Source: Aphelidium insulamus (Eukaryota > Aphelidiomycota > Aphelidea > Aphelidiaceae). From it: 64,000 bases of DNA. This document shows positions 41,097 through 53,129 of this stretch, piece by piece. The stretch spans positions 186,001 through 250,000 of the forward strand of contig JAZDSV010000007.1 in the NCBI GenBank assembly GCA_036784855.1. The letters run 5' to 3'. Both the position numbers and the translations under genes were made by a program. The first letter of the stretch is position 1. Each line of letters opens with the position of its first letter. The notes under the pieces were generated by a model. It searched no databases. It was not told where the DNA came from and was given only the letters and a program-made list of their open reading frames with translations.

Positions 41097-44000
41097 CTAC
41101 ATGTTTAGAATGTCGTCCAGTTCGGCGTCGCCCGTCAGCGATACGGACTGGCCGGAAGGCGCGGCAGTGGCTGATGCTGCAGCGGTTGGCGCCATGACAT
41201 TGGCCGAATTTTGCAGCACTGCTTCCAGCTCGTCAAAGTCAAACGAGTCTGTGGCAGCGGCCGGTTTTTGGGGCGAAGTTGCAGCTACTGCGGCCGGAGC
41301 CGTGGTTGAAGCACTTCCATGACCCACAAAGAGCGGTATGGCAGTGCTGCTACTGCTGCTCATTGCAGCGCCAGCCGCAGAGTTGCGCGACATGTGCTCG
41401 CCGCTGATAAAGGACTGTTCACTCACGGCGTCGCCAAGATCATTAATGTCGCCCTTGACTGAGCCGGTGCCAGTCGTATTCACTAGTGACACATTAGCGG
41501 TGTTGTTTGTGTACAAGTAGTATGTGTCGCACCCTCCATGCTCATGTGCGACATATTGTCCGACACATTGTCCGTCTCGTCCGTGTCAGCGGAGCCTGCT
41601 TGCGACGCAGCAAGGCCGGCAGAGTGCGATGGCCGGCTAGCTCGTTCCATTCGCGGCGGCGCAGTAGATGTGTGAGGCGATCCCGGTGCGATAACTACCT
41701 GAGGGGACACTGCAGTTGGCGGTTGCACTGGGGCGTGCGCCGGAATCTTCTTGGACTCTTCGGCGGCCTTGGCCATGAGGTCCGAGATGGATGGCAGTTC
41801 CGAGTCGTCAGCATTGGATTCGGGCAATGCTGCCGCCGCTGATGAACTCTTCCACTGTTCAAACTGGGACGCTTTGATACGGCTGTTTCTACCGGACATG
41901 CAAGCAATTTCCGCGAGCAGGGCCTACAATTACATGAGTTAGCACGTAAGCAATATGTGTACAAAATGTACTTGTTTCAAGTTGGGAAACAAGTTTTCGT
42001 AATCACATGGGTCGGCAATGGCTTCAGCAGTCTTTTTCAATCCAGACTTCAGGAGAGCAGCGCGCCACAGACTCACAAGTCTCGACGACTGGCTGGGCAT
42101 AAACGTGCGGGCAAACAAAGCGGCCTCGGAGATGCGATCAGTCTCCTCCAACAGCTCCAAGCACTTGTCCGCGCGGCCCATAAGCAGATGGCACATGAAT
42201 ACAATATTCATCAGGCCAGACTCTTTGGCGCTGGCAGCCAATTCATCCAAACCGTCATAGTTGCCCGTCGATATATGCATCAGCAATAGGCCAGTGTAGT
42301 CTTTTGATTTCAGCATGCATTCTCGGGCCAGTGGCAACTACAATGTTAATTTTAGAACGACTACACAAGTTAAACAGTCCCATGTCACACCTTCCACTCA
42401 GCCATCGCCATATCACCCAACAACTGCCACTTGCTCTCGGCATCCGATTCGATGGCCATTTGGCGCGCAACATCAAGCTTCTTTAGCTGTAGCGCCAAGT
42501 CGAACCGATGATCAGGGTCGGTAGTTGTCTGCAGCGCCCACTCCTTCATGTTCAATCCTTCCAGGAATCGAGCCACGCGGTTGCGCTGATCATTGGACAG
42601 GCTGGGCAATATCGCAGTTGCCTGTTCCATATCGTTGCGCAAAATCGCACTCTGAAACTCTAGCAGCTGGAGCGACAACGAGTAGCCGAACACATTGACA
42701 TCCTGCGGGTTAGATCGCTATCATACATACAACTGCGCTCTGTGTACCTTGTCGCACACAAAGACCTTGCTGTCACGAGGCAAGTAGCCAAGCAAGTACA
42801 TTGGGCGGTCAAAGTGGGACACAGTGTTGACTTGTCCACCAATAAGATAGTTTAGGCGGTTTGACGTGGAACAGTAGATGAAGCAGTCGCCCACCCAGCA
42901 ACCATTCTTGACGCTGCAATGGTTATCAAGGTTAATCGCACATGACACCGCTAAAATACCTTTCGGGAATCTGGAACAGTATTTCAAATGCTTCTTCAAT
43001 GCCCTCGGCTGGAATTTGCTGTCCAGAGGCGATAAAGTTCTCGGCAGCATCTCGATCATATTTAATGATGAAGTACTGTTCCGCACACGCAATGCACACC
43101 AAGTCCCCGTTGTCGGACCAGAAAATATTAACAGGCGCTGCAGCAATGCGACGGATACAATTTCCCGTTGTCCAGTCATGAAAAACCAACGACTCCCCGG
43201 AGCGGATACCCAAGAGTGCGCCACCAAAAATTCCAGTCATGACTGCCGTAGAATTGATCACATTCTTCTCCTTGAACGCCTTGAATGTCTTGACCTTGGT
43301 TTGGCTTTCACGGACGGCGTATTCATTGCTATCCTGAGCCCAGACAAATTCCAGCGCGGTGCCAAAGGACTTGTTGCGCCACGACAGCGCCGTGTAAATG
43401 ATGTACTCACCGTCGCCACACACAACAGCAAAGCGACCATTTGGGCTGTGCTGCAATGTTTGCGGGAAAACCTCGCAGTTTCCCAGATCCTTGGTGGCCA
43501 CCTGGACACGATCGCCGTCATTCAAATTCACAAGGTCGGCGCTTTGAATCGTGGCAGTCTGTATATCGTTGTGCTTGGCCCAAATGATCTTGCCACTAGT
43601 GTCCATGCTGACAGACGGATCTTCACGACCCAGCTGCATACCCGTTTATATCATTACAGATGATGGCTACGTCTAATTACCTTGATGACTTGTGAGCCTT
43701 CGTCGAATCCCAGCGCAATGCTGTTTGACCCACGACGATATGCAATAGTCCACACACGCTCCAGACCGTAGCGCAAAGTATTCTCCAAGCGATATGTATT
43801 GGCATGCCAGATGCGCACCGAACCGTCTTCGCCGCCGGAAATAATGACTGGCAGTTCCGGGTGGAAGCAGGCAACACAGACATTCTGAGTGTGTCCAGAG
43901 AGCGACTGCACACAAGCCTTGTTCTGGTAGTCCCACACTTTGACCAGTCTATACGGCATTAGAGATGACACAAATTCTCCACAACAACGTACTTGTCATC

Positions 44001-44902
44001 GCCAGCCGATATCAAATACGGCTTCTCGCCGCCGTGATAGTAATCCACCCAATTGACTCCCTTTTCATGGCCGTCCAATGTGTAATTCGGCACCGGGGAT
44101 CCCAAATTCCAGACCTGCAGGTAAAATTTAGTCAACCGTATGTAAATCAATATCAGCCGCTCACCTTGATGGTCTTGTCCAGAGAAGCGGAAGCAAAAGT
44201 GTTGGCGTCTTTGGGATTGAAAACCACCGACATGACATAGTGCGAGTGACCTGCACGCAAGTCATGTTATATCGTTGTGAAATTGCACACTGCTCCGCAT
44301 ACCCTCAAATGTCATGATGTTCTTCCAGCCCTTCTCCCAGTCCCAGAGTTTAATCAGCATATCATCGGCCGAGGTGAGGACATATGGTTGTGAGGGGTGA
44401 ACCGTCAGGCACCGAATGTAGTCCGTGTGCGCCTCGAATGCATGCACCTTCTCGTGCGTGTTGTAGTTGAACACCCGCAGGTGCAGATCGTCACAGCCAA
44501 CAGCAAACCAGTTCTTGCGTGCAATAAACTTTCCAGTCCTGGCCGGGAGCTCCGACACCTCGAACGTCTTGACCAGCGTCTGCATAGGAGGGAAGGAATG
44601 AGGCATGGGGACGGAGGTCACAGTCTGCACTTGCCTGCGACTCATAGTCCCAGATGTGGCACTGGCCATTGTACAGCGATACCAGCACCCAAGACTCTGT
44701 GGGGTGAAAGTCGACACACTTTACACGGTCGGACCGGGCACAGAGCGTGGTCTGGACAGGGTGAGTGGGGCGCTGTGCTGCTATGTGTGCCCGGCACTCC
44801 TTACTTTTATAGCCAGCCGCAGAACCTGCAGAAAGAGTAGGTTAGCAGAACAAAGGCATAGGAGAAGGACACAGCAGGCACGCCACAGCCAGCGCTTACC
44901 AT
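41097..44902 (-). CDS. COPB2: Coatomer subunit beta' (beta'-COP, SEC27)
   Basis: Beta'-COP forms the COPI cage with alpha-COP and recognises KKxx retrieval signals. Thirteen exons: 44902-44900, 44825-44805, 44751-44635, 44579-44303, 44250-44165, 44114-43993, 43948-43681, 43633-42960, 42913-42748, 42702-42391, 42337-41972, 41923-41533, 41482-41097 (1062 aa). The first coding exon is only the ATG and the second is 21 nt. Two WD40 propellers ([55 protein letters not shown]) are followed by the alpha-solenoid and an acidic C-terminus ([20 protein letters not shown]). Intron 3 has a GC donor (CAG|GCAAGT) and joins DYESQ to TLVKTFEV, as the family requires. Confidence 0.96.
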
Positions 44903-45061
44903 GTCGGCGTGAGGTGATGTGTGCGGTGGGCGGACAACTGCAATGCAAGATTGGCTTTTGGTTTCAAGGTTGGTTGGCACTAAAATCACATTTTACAACA
45001 AGGACGGCAACCAACGATATTTAAATTTGAACTACAATTTATTGCGCACAACCTTGAATGC

Positions 45062-46150
45062 TCACGCAAACTTGACTAGACCCTTCTGGGACAAATCCGT
45101 AAGACGAGCACGAGCCAGACCTGTGAGACCAGCGTCCCGGCCAAACACACCATAGTGCATGTTGGTTCCATACCCCGCGCGATCCATCTCCAGGTAGCAG
45201 ATACCACGCATGGCAGGAAAGGCACGGATAGCCGTCTCGTTGTACAACTCGCTGAACCACGACCATTTGGTGCTCACTTCGGCGTCCAGTGCCATTGTGT
45301 ACGGCGTGGGGCGGGATGTCTCTGTGATTATCAATGGCTTTCCCATCTCCTTGCAGTAGCGAGTGTAGATGCTCTTGGCAACTGTCTCACCCGGGGCAAT
45401 GAACGTGTAGTTCAACTTGTCAACGAAGCCAGGTGGCGTGGCATTCGGTTTGCCATCCTTGCGCGGTGGCAACTGGACCGGCACCTGGGTGATTACTGTC
45501 AGGCCCAGTTCATCCACCGCGTCACGGCGCGGAAAAAAGTCGGTTACATTCAGCTTGGAGTCTCGGTTCTGTGGCATGACGGACCACAGCATACGAGTGG
45601 CGCCAATCAGTTTACCATTTACCACGGCAGTGCTCGTATTGGTTGCCAGATGCACCTGGGCAGCAATGGCGCGCCAAACGCGAATGTAGGTGGCGGGATC
45701 AACCTGATGCTTATAGTAGGTGGATCCATCGCTGTTGCGACCATTTGATTCATGGAACAGGCGCACGTGGATGGTCATTCCTTGGTCATTCCACTTCTTA
45801 AGGCGTTGTGCTATCTGCTTATAGGACGTCACGTTAAGATCGGTGATGGCGGTGGGCATGTCGTTCCTCAGCTCCAGAGTGAGCATCACTTCAGCTCCCG
45901 GGGCTTGCGTGCGCACGGCTGTCAGAAAGTTGTCCGGATCGTTGCCCATAAATCCGCCGCTGTTTAGCTGCATGAACTTGTGGTAGATGGCTGCATTGCG
46001 ATTGCCCAGCTCGGCTTTAAAATCGGAGAAACTCCACGGAGTGTCACCATTATTGCCTAGATGGGCGCATACAGAGACGACGGCATTTGCAATAGCTGAG
46101 TGAAAAATGGTGGCTGTAATAGCGCTTAATGCGATTCTAAAGGTTCGCAT
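45062..46150 (-). CDS. Secreted glycoside hydrolase, GH26-like (beta-mannanase-type TIM barrel)
   Basis: Single exon, 362 residues, signal peptide MRTFRIALSAITATIFHSAIANA. IHVRLFHESNGR resembles the GH26 acid/base block (R-x-x-HE-x-NG), and KPLIITETSRP resembles the strand carrying the nucleophile Glu. WNDQGMTIHVR and a Trp-rich loop (TKWSWFSELYN) fit the barrel. The level of similarity I can judge is family or clan only; the substrate (mannan or another beta-glucan) is not determined. It starts 706 bp from the divergent zinc-knuckle gene, and a strong inverted repeat lies between them. Confidence 0.65.
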   Translation of the reverse strand: MRTFRIALSAITATIFHSAIANAVVSVCAHLGNNGDTPWSFSDFKAELGNRNAAIYHKFMQLNSGGFMGNDPDNFLTAVRTQAPGAEVMLTLELRNDMPTAITDLNVTSYKQIAQRLKKWNDQGMTIHVRLFHESNGRNSDGSTYYKHQVDPATYIRVWRAIAAQVHLATNTSTAVVNGKLIGATRMLWSVMPQNRDSKLNVTDFFPRRDAVDELGLTVITQVPVQLPPRKDGKPNATPPGFVDKLNYTFIAPGETVAKSIYTRYCKEMGKPLIITETSRPTPYTMALDAEVSTKWSWFSELYNETAIRAFPAMRGICYLEMDRAGYGTNMHYGVFGRDAGLTGLARARLTDLSQKGLVKFA

Positions 46151-46855
46151 TGTCGTGTCGGTACTGACATGAACCTCCAGTCATTTATATGTGCTATGCC
46201 TTATCCCGATTGGCTAATTGATCTCCATCCTTGGCATCGTTCTTTACCGCGGAGTGACCGTGCCGTATGTCGCGATTGGTCGTGGAGGCTCTTGAGACGC
46301 TTGGCGGCCTTGGCAACAGTCAGATAGCGAACTCTCATCCATTACTATGGGGCTTCGTAAAGGCTTAAATGGAAAGAGTTCGCTATTTAAGCCTTTACGA
46401 AGCCCCATAGAAATGGATGAAAGTTTGCATAGGCTTGAAATAATCGCGCAACTGACCTACCATTATACTGAAATCATTCAAATACATCAAATATACATAA
46501 TCCCTACCATAAAATATGAATACACAATATTTGATACAAAAGGGCAAAAATGGAGCCAATGGATGTGCAATCTGATGCTGAAACACGATCGCCGGCCGCC
46601 AATTGGTCATTCAACGATCATCATCGGCGGATTTTCAACATTTTCCCATCTGAGCGCTCTGATTGGCTGTAGATTGCGGTGTGGCTTAGACACCTGCGCC
46701 ACACTCGACACGTAATAGCTTTCACGTTCACTTGCACTTCCGCTGAACCCTGCTTGCCGCGCGTGATATCTACTTGGTACTTGGTGTAGTGTATAGCAGC
46801 CTGCCCGCTGGTTGCATTCCTGGCTCTGATTGCTACTACACACACAGTGGACGCC
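46151..46855. promoter_or_regulatory. Divergent intergenic region with hairpin and several CCAAT boxes
   Basis: About 700 bp between the GH26-like gene (minus) and the zinc-knuckle gene (plus). CCAAT/ATTGG elements occur near 46210, 46276, 46600 and 46660. A long near-perfect inverted repeat (annotated separately) occupies 46335-46420. The remainder has no supported ORF. Confidence 0.6.
46335..46420. repeat. 36-bp near-perfect inverted repeat (hairpin), with an overlapping 12-bp alternative stem
   Basis: Left arm 46335-46370 and right arm 46385-46420 are reverse complements at 35 of 36 positions, separated by 14 bp. A second perfect 12-bp pair, ATAGCGAACTCT at 46324-46335 and AGAGTTCGCTAT at 46375-46386, uses the loop of the first hairpin, so the two folds exclude one another. 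No flanking target-site duplication or transposase was seen, so a MITE is not demonstrated. Confidence 0.9.
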
Positions 46856-49370
46856 ATGACTGCCGGGTCGCGTGCCGTCGCCCACAATGCGCTCTCACCT
46901 CCAGCCAGTGTTTATGCGCCGGAATTCATACCGAGCACGCCGCCGTCGCAGCTGCTGCTGCATCAAACACCGCCCGCTGACACGCAAACTTACGCGCGCA
47001 CTCGGTCTGGGACGCGTTCCATCACCCTCCCGGGCACCTTCAAGTCCATGGTTCATGCGCAGCTGACTGGCGATCTCACGATTACAATTAACGGCTACGC
47101 GTCGCTGAATGAGCTCTTTCATGGCAATCGTGCGGCCTCGCGCACTCTCAGCGCCTCGAGCGGCATGAGTGAGAGCAGTCGCAGCGACTCTGGCACCATC
47201 CAACAGGGTGGAACGTCCGGCCTGGGTCGCGACACGCCGCCCTCTCCCGCTGCCGAGCACGTGCGCTGCAACTCTGTGGGCAGCACAGCCGAGCCATCCA
47301 AGTCGGTCGAGTACCGATCGGACGAGATCGAGGCGCGCATCCAGCTGACCTACCGCGCCCAGTCCCACTCCTCGATGCATGAGCTGGCCAATGCCGTGCC
47401 CAGGCGCCACGTAATTCCGTGCCGTGGCCGATTCCACGTGTCCAATGCGACCAAGAAGAACCACACTTCCGCCAACAGCGGCATGAACAACCTGGGTGGT
47501 GGTGTTGGTTCAGGGAACACTCAGGCCGGCACTGAGTCCTGGTCCACCATCAAGCAGTACGAGATGATGTTTGTGCAGACGGACTTTCAGCCGGGCCAGC
47601 CGTTTTTCGCACTCAACTTTTCCAAAACTCTGGTGCAAAAGTCGAGTAATGGTGGTGGCGGACATGCGGGCAAAGACGAGGATCCATCGGCCATGAATGT
47701 GCCACCACCATCCAACCAGGAAGGGCGCGGTCTCATGCTGAGTGGGCATTACTCGTCGCTGCGCAACTATGACTTGGGCACGGTCCGCGTTCATCTTCCT
47801 GCAGGCAGTTTGACCGGCGACCTGGCACCCAGTCTGATGGTGCACTCCTCATCGTCGCCCGTGGCCACATTTGGTCGCACTGCCACCCCGCTGCTTGGCC
47901 ACTCCAAACTGGCCACCAGCGATTTCAGCAGTAGGAAGGAGCTCATGCTGCAGCAGCAGCGACGCCGCGAGGAAGAGGATGAGTATGCCAGATACTATGA
48001 GCACTTGCTTCCCGAAGAAGGCATGCACTCCATACTTTGTCTGTTAATTTATTAAACTATTTTGTGTAGAACGGCAGCAGCAGCAGCAGCAGTCATTTGT
48101 AGCAGCTGAGCCACAATTAGTGCGAATGGACTCTGTGCAATCAGCCCCGCCGCCGCCACCATCCAGAACCACGCGCTACTGCTATGGCTGCGGCGAGTCG
48201 GGCCACTTGCACAAGGACTGTCCGCGCGATCAATTGTTCTGCTACAATTGCAGAAGGGTCACTCCAGCAAGAACTGCCGCAAACCAAAACCGTGGGAGCA
48301 GCAGCAACAACAGCAGCAACGCGTGAACTCTCCCGTCACTCCGCCGGGATTTCCATCAATGTCGCGCACTCATAGCCAGCAGTCTGTCAAACAGCATTAT
48401 CAACATCAGCAGCAGCAGCAGTCGCATCACAATTTCCACCACAATGGCCGGTCCACGTGGAATTCCACATCGTCCAGACTGAATGAGTCGGCAGCATCGC
48501 ACGAGTCTCCGCAAATGTCGGAACGAGTGCTTGCTTGCGGTGGTAGCCCTGCCACCGCCCCAATGTAAGTCATCATTTGTTGTATTTCACACTATAAGTG
48601 ACCATCCAGGGCACTAACTCAGGCACATTATGGTTCGCCGGCATCAACATCCAATGCTCAGGTACCCTATGGCAGTTGGAGCAACGTCGGCACGGTCAAG
48701 TTTGATGAGGGACGCTTCACTGCAAGCACAGCGGCAGTGCACCCATCCACCTCCCCGCCAAATCAGCACCATCAAGCTGTCCACCATGAGCAGCAGCATG
48801 TCGAGCAGCTGGTGAGCGGCGTGGCAATGATGAGCGACAGCAAAGAGTTTTCCCTGGATCGCTGCTATCTGTGCGGCTCTGCTGGACACGCTGCCAAGTA
48901 TGTTTATATACTTGAATTAGAGATCACTTACAATTACTTGCAGGCTGTGCGTGAATGGCAAAAAGTGCTTCAACTGCGATATGTTTGGCCACTACAGCTA
49001 CGAGTGCGTACAGCCAAAACGCGACCGCGGCATGAGTCTGGTGGGATGTCGACTGTGCGGCAGCGAGTCTGCGCACCGACCGCGCGACTGCCCCAACCTG
49101 TCATTCGGCTCCTCGCTGGAGGACATGAGCGCCCTGTCGCTGACGGTACTCAGCGAGTGCGACGAGTCGCCATCCGACCACGGACTACACAACAACACTA
49201 ATAGCACCAACGCCAGCAATCCATCTAGTTGCCATTTGAAGTGCAATGATGATGATGACGACGACGACGACACCCTGTTCGATCCAACCATGGTGCCAGG
49301 GCGTCGTGGACTAACAACAGGGGGCCACCACGGGGTGCAAGTCGATTTAGAGTTTGATGCCGGGCACTGA
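46856..49370 (+). CDS. AIR1/ZCCHC7-like zinc-knuckle protein (frameshift in knuckle 2)
   Basis: Exons 46856-48020, 48070-48564, 48610-48897 and 48944-49370; about 790 residues if the frame were continuous. The first 390 residues are Ser/Thr-rich and unlike known Air proteins. Five CCHC-like knuckles follow: CYGCGESGHLHKDC, CYNC...QKGHSSKNC, CYLCGSAGHAAKLC, CFNCDMFGHYSYEC and CRLCGSESAHRPRDC, as in the TRAMP subunits Air1/2. An acidic run (DDDDDDDD) precedes the C-terminus. Intron 1 needs a GC donor (AAG|GCATGC). Inside knuckle 2 (about 48250) the frame shifts: one base (or four) is missing relative to the conserved continuation, so this is an error, a recent mutation or a programmed shift. 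Confidence 0.78.
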
Positions 49371-49439
49371 ACACACGGAGAGCCATGATGGATGGTTGCA
49401 GTGCCTTGATGAAACTTGTTTGACACGTTTACCACGCAT

Positions 49440-49510
49440 ACAGAGCACACACACACACACACACAACACACATAACACACAAAGAAATTACCACACACAC
49501 ACACACACGC
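49440..49510. repeat. Two (CA)n microsatellites upstream of the protease array
   Basis: (CA)n tracts at about 49449-49465 and 49492-49508, separated by ACATAACACAC-type sequence. They lie in the 3' flank of the zinc-knuckle gene and about 90 bp before the first protease start codon. Confidence 0.8.
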
Positions 49511-49595
49511 CAACCACCTGCAATGTCCATTTTAATAAACACACACCTATAAATTTATGCTCCTGGAGATCACCTTTTGCACACTGCAAAAAAAG

Positions 49596-51168
49596 ATGGC
49601 TAAAACATCCCTGCTTGCCATCGCGTGTGTCTTGCTGGCTGCGACGTCTATTGATGGAGTGGCTGCGCGCGGCCCATCTGCTCAATGGCCGCGCATTCCA
49701 TCGTACCGCGTCGAATTGAAGCAGCGCAAAGATGCCGCGATACCGTCTCCGGCATTCCGCGTGCAAGGCGGTCCATCCAGCCACGGGATCACCGCGCGCG
49801 CCAATGTGACCGTGCGGGATATAGGCACAGATGGACGCCAGGTCCAAGTGCACGTGCCAGATGCACCGTGGCTTCGGCTGGACTTGACCATGACGCATAT
49901 CCCCGACGGTGGGCAAGTCAAGAGTACGCTACGTATATATGCTTATGATATTCATTGACATTGTGTGCATAGTCGTGTCGGCGCACGACGGCCACGTACA
50001 GTTTCTGGACAAGCGCTCCATTGAGCAGTGGCAGTTCACGTCGGCCTATTTCAACGGCGACAATGTGACGGTCATCTACAGCGGCGGCACGCACGACCAC
50101 CATCTTGATTTCCGCATCAACGTTGCCGCGGTTGAAGTCGGGGAATACAATGAGGGGACTCGCCGCCCGCAAGCCACAAGCATCTGCGGGCCCGAAGGTA
50201 GCTCCAAATGATCTGTACGTATAGTATTCATTGTCAATGACGGGAGCAGACATGCGCAGATACTCGGTCGACTCGCGCAGTGCCAGAATGCTGCCTGGTG
50301 GCTGCACCGCTTGGCTCATTGATGACCCGAACAACTGTTTTCTGTCTGCAGGACACTGCTTGGACCTGCTGAATCCCGTGCTGCAGTTCCAAGTTCCCAT
50401 GTCTCTAGGTATTTAGTCACAGTTGTATTGCACTGCTATACTGATATTTGATTGCGCAGACGACGGCACACCGCAGCACCCCTCGCCCGACCATCAGTAC
50501 GCCGTGGACTTGTCGTCCGTTCAGTGTAAGTGTTCATGCGTTGGCGTACATGGCACACTACTGATTAAATTGCCGGCAGCTGATAATGTCCCCGGCATGT
50601 ATGACGACTGGATGTACATGGGCACATACCCGAATAGCAATACCGGATTGACGGCGGCAGAGATGCAGCGCAGCACATTCAAATTGGCCAGAGCTGGATT
50701 CAAGCTACCTCCGGTGCACTCCTCGCTGGCAGTGACCGGCTACGGTGTTACCAGTGCACGGTACCTGCGCAAAAATATGGTTCAACAGTCGCACAGCGGC
50801 CTGTTCAAAGGGACGGTACGCCACAAGAATTCGTCGGTTGTCGCGGCGCTTCTACACCAAGTTGACGTGACCTCTGGTAATTCCGGGTCAGCTATAGTTG
50901 ATATCAGCAGCGGTTTGGCAATTGGAATCCACACGACTGGCCGATGCAGGAACTTTGGGTGTGTGTATGCATCTGTATATACACATATTAGATATATATA
51001 TATATATACATATTAGATATATATACGTTATATGCTTTCATTAACCGGGTAAACAATAATAGAGAACCATCCGAGACAAGCGGCCACAACTACGGAACTC
51101 CTATAACGAATGTCGGTCTGCAGCGTGCTTTGGCGAACCCACTCGGTGTGTGCAAACATGGACGCTAG
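49596..51168 (+). CDS. Secreted serine protease, tandem array copy 1 (420 aa)
   Basis: First of four tandem paralogues with identical exon structure. Exons 49596-49923, 49973-50197, 50250-50408, 50460-50525, 50580-50958, 51063-51168. Signal peptide MAKTSLLAIACVLLAATS. A beta-rich N-terminal domain (WLRLDLTMTHIPDGG; IEQWQFTSAYFNGDNVTVIY) precedes a chymotrypsin-like domain with the catalytic His in CFLSAGHC, a probable Asp near MYDDWMYMGTYPNSNTG, and Ser in VTSGNSGSA. The motif is GNSGS instead of GDSGG, as in glutamyl-endopeptidase/V8-like enzymes. It is the most divergent copy (SHSGLFKG, ITNVGLQRALANPLGVC at the end). Substrate specificity cannot be read from the sequence. Confidence 0.85.
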
Positions 51169-51304
51169 ACACAATTAAACATCTACACATATTTATACCA
51201 AATTATAATAATAATGCAATGCACAATACAATTGTCCGCTTTTCAAGATGCCGATAAACGCGAAAAGGCGCACAAGAAGCAAGTTCAAGTGACAAAGTGT
51301 ACAA

Positions 51305-52811
51305 ATGCACAAAATCTTGGCCGCCTTGCTGCTTGTAGCGCGCGTTCATGCCGCATCCATTGGCGCCACGCTCGGCCCCGGCGTTGATGGGCCGCATGTT
51401 CCGTGGCATCACGTGTCGCTGCGCGGCGCGGCACTACAGTTCCAGGCAGGCGGTTCGCAGTGGCTGCAGGAGCGTGATGGGGTTACGGTGCGTGCGCTGA
51501 CCGACGACGGCAGCCAGGTCCAGGTGAGTGCTGCTGGCGCGCCGTGGGTCCGTCTCAACCTCTACCCCACTCGTATCCCCGCCGGCGGCTTCATCAAGAG
51601 TAGGATAAATGTGCTTTCCGAGTGGCTTGTGCTTACGTGTAGTCGTTTCCATGCGCGATGGACACGTGCAGTACCTGGATGAGCGCTCTATAGAGCAGTG
51701 GCAGTACACATCGGCCTATTTCAATGGCGACAATGTGACGGTGCTGTATGAGGGCAACTCGCCTGACTATCGCATAAATATCAGTGGCGTGGACGTTGGC
51801 GACATTGGCGATGGTTCCGCACTGTCCATATGCAACAAGCATGGTTCGTATAGTCGTATCCATGCTTAATTATGCATACTGAACTACATTTGATCTATTC
51901 TATGGAAGAGTACATCGACACTAATTATATTAGATGAGCGCAAGCAGTCGTCGGACGGTCGCAGCGCTAGGATGATGCCAGTGGGATGTACTGCGTGGCT
52001 GATCAATGATCAGCACAATTGTATGCTGTCTGCGGGACACTGTGTGTCGTCCTACTCCAAGCAGGTGCTGCAGTTTCAAGTGCCGCTGTCTCTCGGTTGG
52101 TGCATTTGCATCCTGGATGTAATCAGTCACAGCTAACTCCGTGACTGTGCAGCCAACGGCGCCGTACAGCACCCCTCACCCGACCACCAGTACCCAATCG
52201 ATCCGGCATCTGTTCAGTGTAATATTGCACATACATCTGTTGCAATGCATTTATCTTGTATGCTCACTCTCGTAGCGGATGGGGATGGCGGTGTTGACGG
52301 AGATGACTGGTTCTATCTGGGCGCGTTTGCCAACTCCAACACCGGGCTGTCGGCAGGCGCGATGCAGCGTGAAACCTACAAACTGGCCACAAATTTGACA
52401 GCGATGCCGGCCGTCAACGCGTCCATCGATATCACTGGCTATGGCGTCACGTATGATGCCGGTCTGAAGCCGCTATCGCAAGTGCAGCAAACGCACCGCG
52501 GCAGTCTGTACAGCGTGGACGCGCGCTATACAATGATAAAGTACCGCGTGGACACGACTGGCGGCAACTCTGGCTCAGCAGTTGTTGACATCCGTACCGG
52601 CCACGCCATTGGCATTCACACTAATGGTGGCTGCAGCTACAGCCAGTGCGTGTGATGTTTTAGATGTGCTGGCAATTGGTTCATCTCCTTACATATGTAT
52701 AGTACAAATGGCGACACGGTGGGCTACAACTTTGGCACTTTGTTATCAAACCAGAAATTGCAGCGTGCCCTGGCCAACCCGCTGGGCGTGTGCAAGACTG
52801 GCTCAGTTTAA
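51305..52811 (+). CDS. Secreted serine protease, tandem array copy 2 (400 aa)
   Basis: Exons 51305-51599, 51643-51843, 51934-52095, 52153-52218, 52276-52645, 52703-52811, all GT-AG. Signal peptide MHKILAALLLVARVHAAS. The N-terminal domain matches its neighbours (APWVRLNLYPTRIPAGG; IEQWQYTSAYFNGDNVTVLY). Catalytic His in CMLSAGHC, DDWFYLGAFANSNTG, Ser in TTGGNSGSAVVD. The C-terminal exon ends in LQRALANPLGVCKTGSV, close to copy 1. It is shorter than copies 3 and 4 because of a smaller pre-His loop (SSYSKQVLQFQ). Confidence 0.88.
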
Positions 52812-53129
52812 ATCATGGTCATAATTTCGAATAATTCAACAACTTACATTGTTATGATTATTTGATGTACAGCGCGGACATTGCCAGACCCAGAATACTA
52901 TCAGAGGTTGGGTCAGCATAGTAATGGTCTCAGTATGCTTGTCTTAAGTTAAATCAATTGATCGGTTGTATGATCAAGTTGTTAGGACAAGTGGGAGACG
53001 TATCATGTACGTCATGCCTCCGCTGAACCTTCCAAGCCACAATGAACCTACCTTACAAGCCACAACCTTATAAGCCACATGCAGCCTCAAAAGCCACACA
53101 CACAACCGAAGCCTGCCCGTTCAGCAAGT
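52812..53129. other. Intergenic spacer between protease copies 2 and 3
   Basis: 318 bp. Just before the copy 3 start it contains a short repeat of the type CTTACAAGCCACAACC / TTATAAGCCACATGC / AAAAGCCACAC (about 53050-53095). In principle an upstream start could be read through it (MNLPYKPQPYKPHAAS). No other feature seen. Confidence 0.5.

Noticed and set aside
42878..43663. 261-codon plus-strand frame
   Set aside because: Antisense to COPB2 exons 8 and 9; composition effect of conserved GC-rich codons.
46335..46420. Hairpin as a bacterial-type terminator or a confirmed MITE
   Set aside because: Eukaryotic context and a mid-promoter position argue against a terminator; no target-site duplication or second copy in the window supports a MITE.
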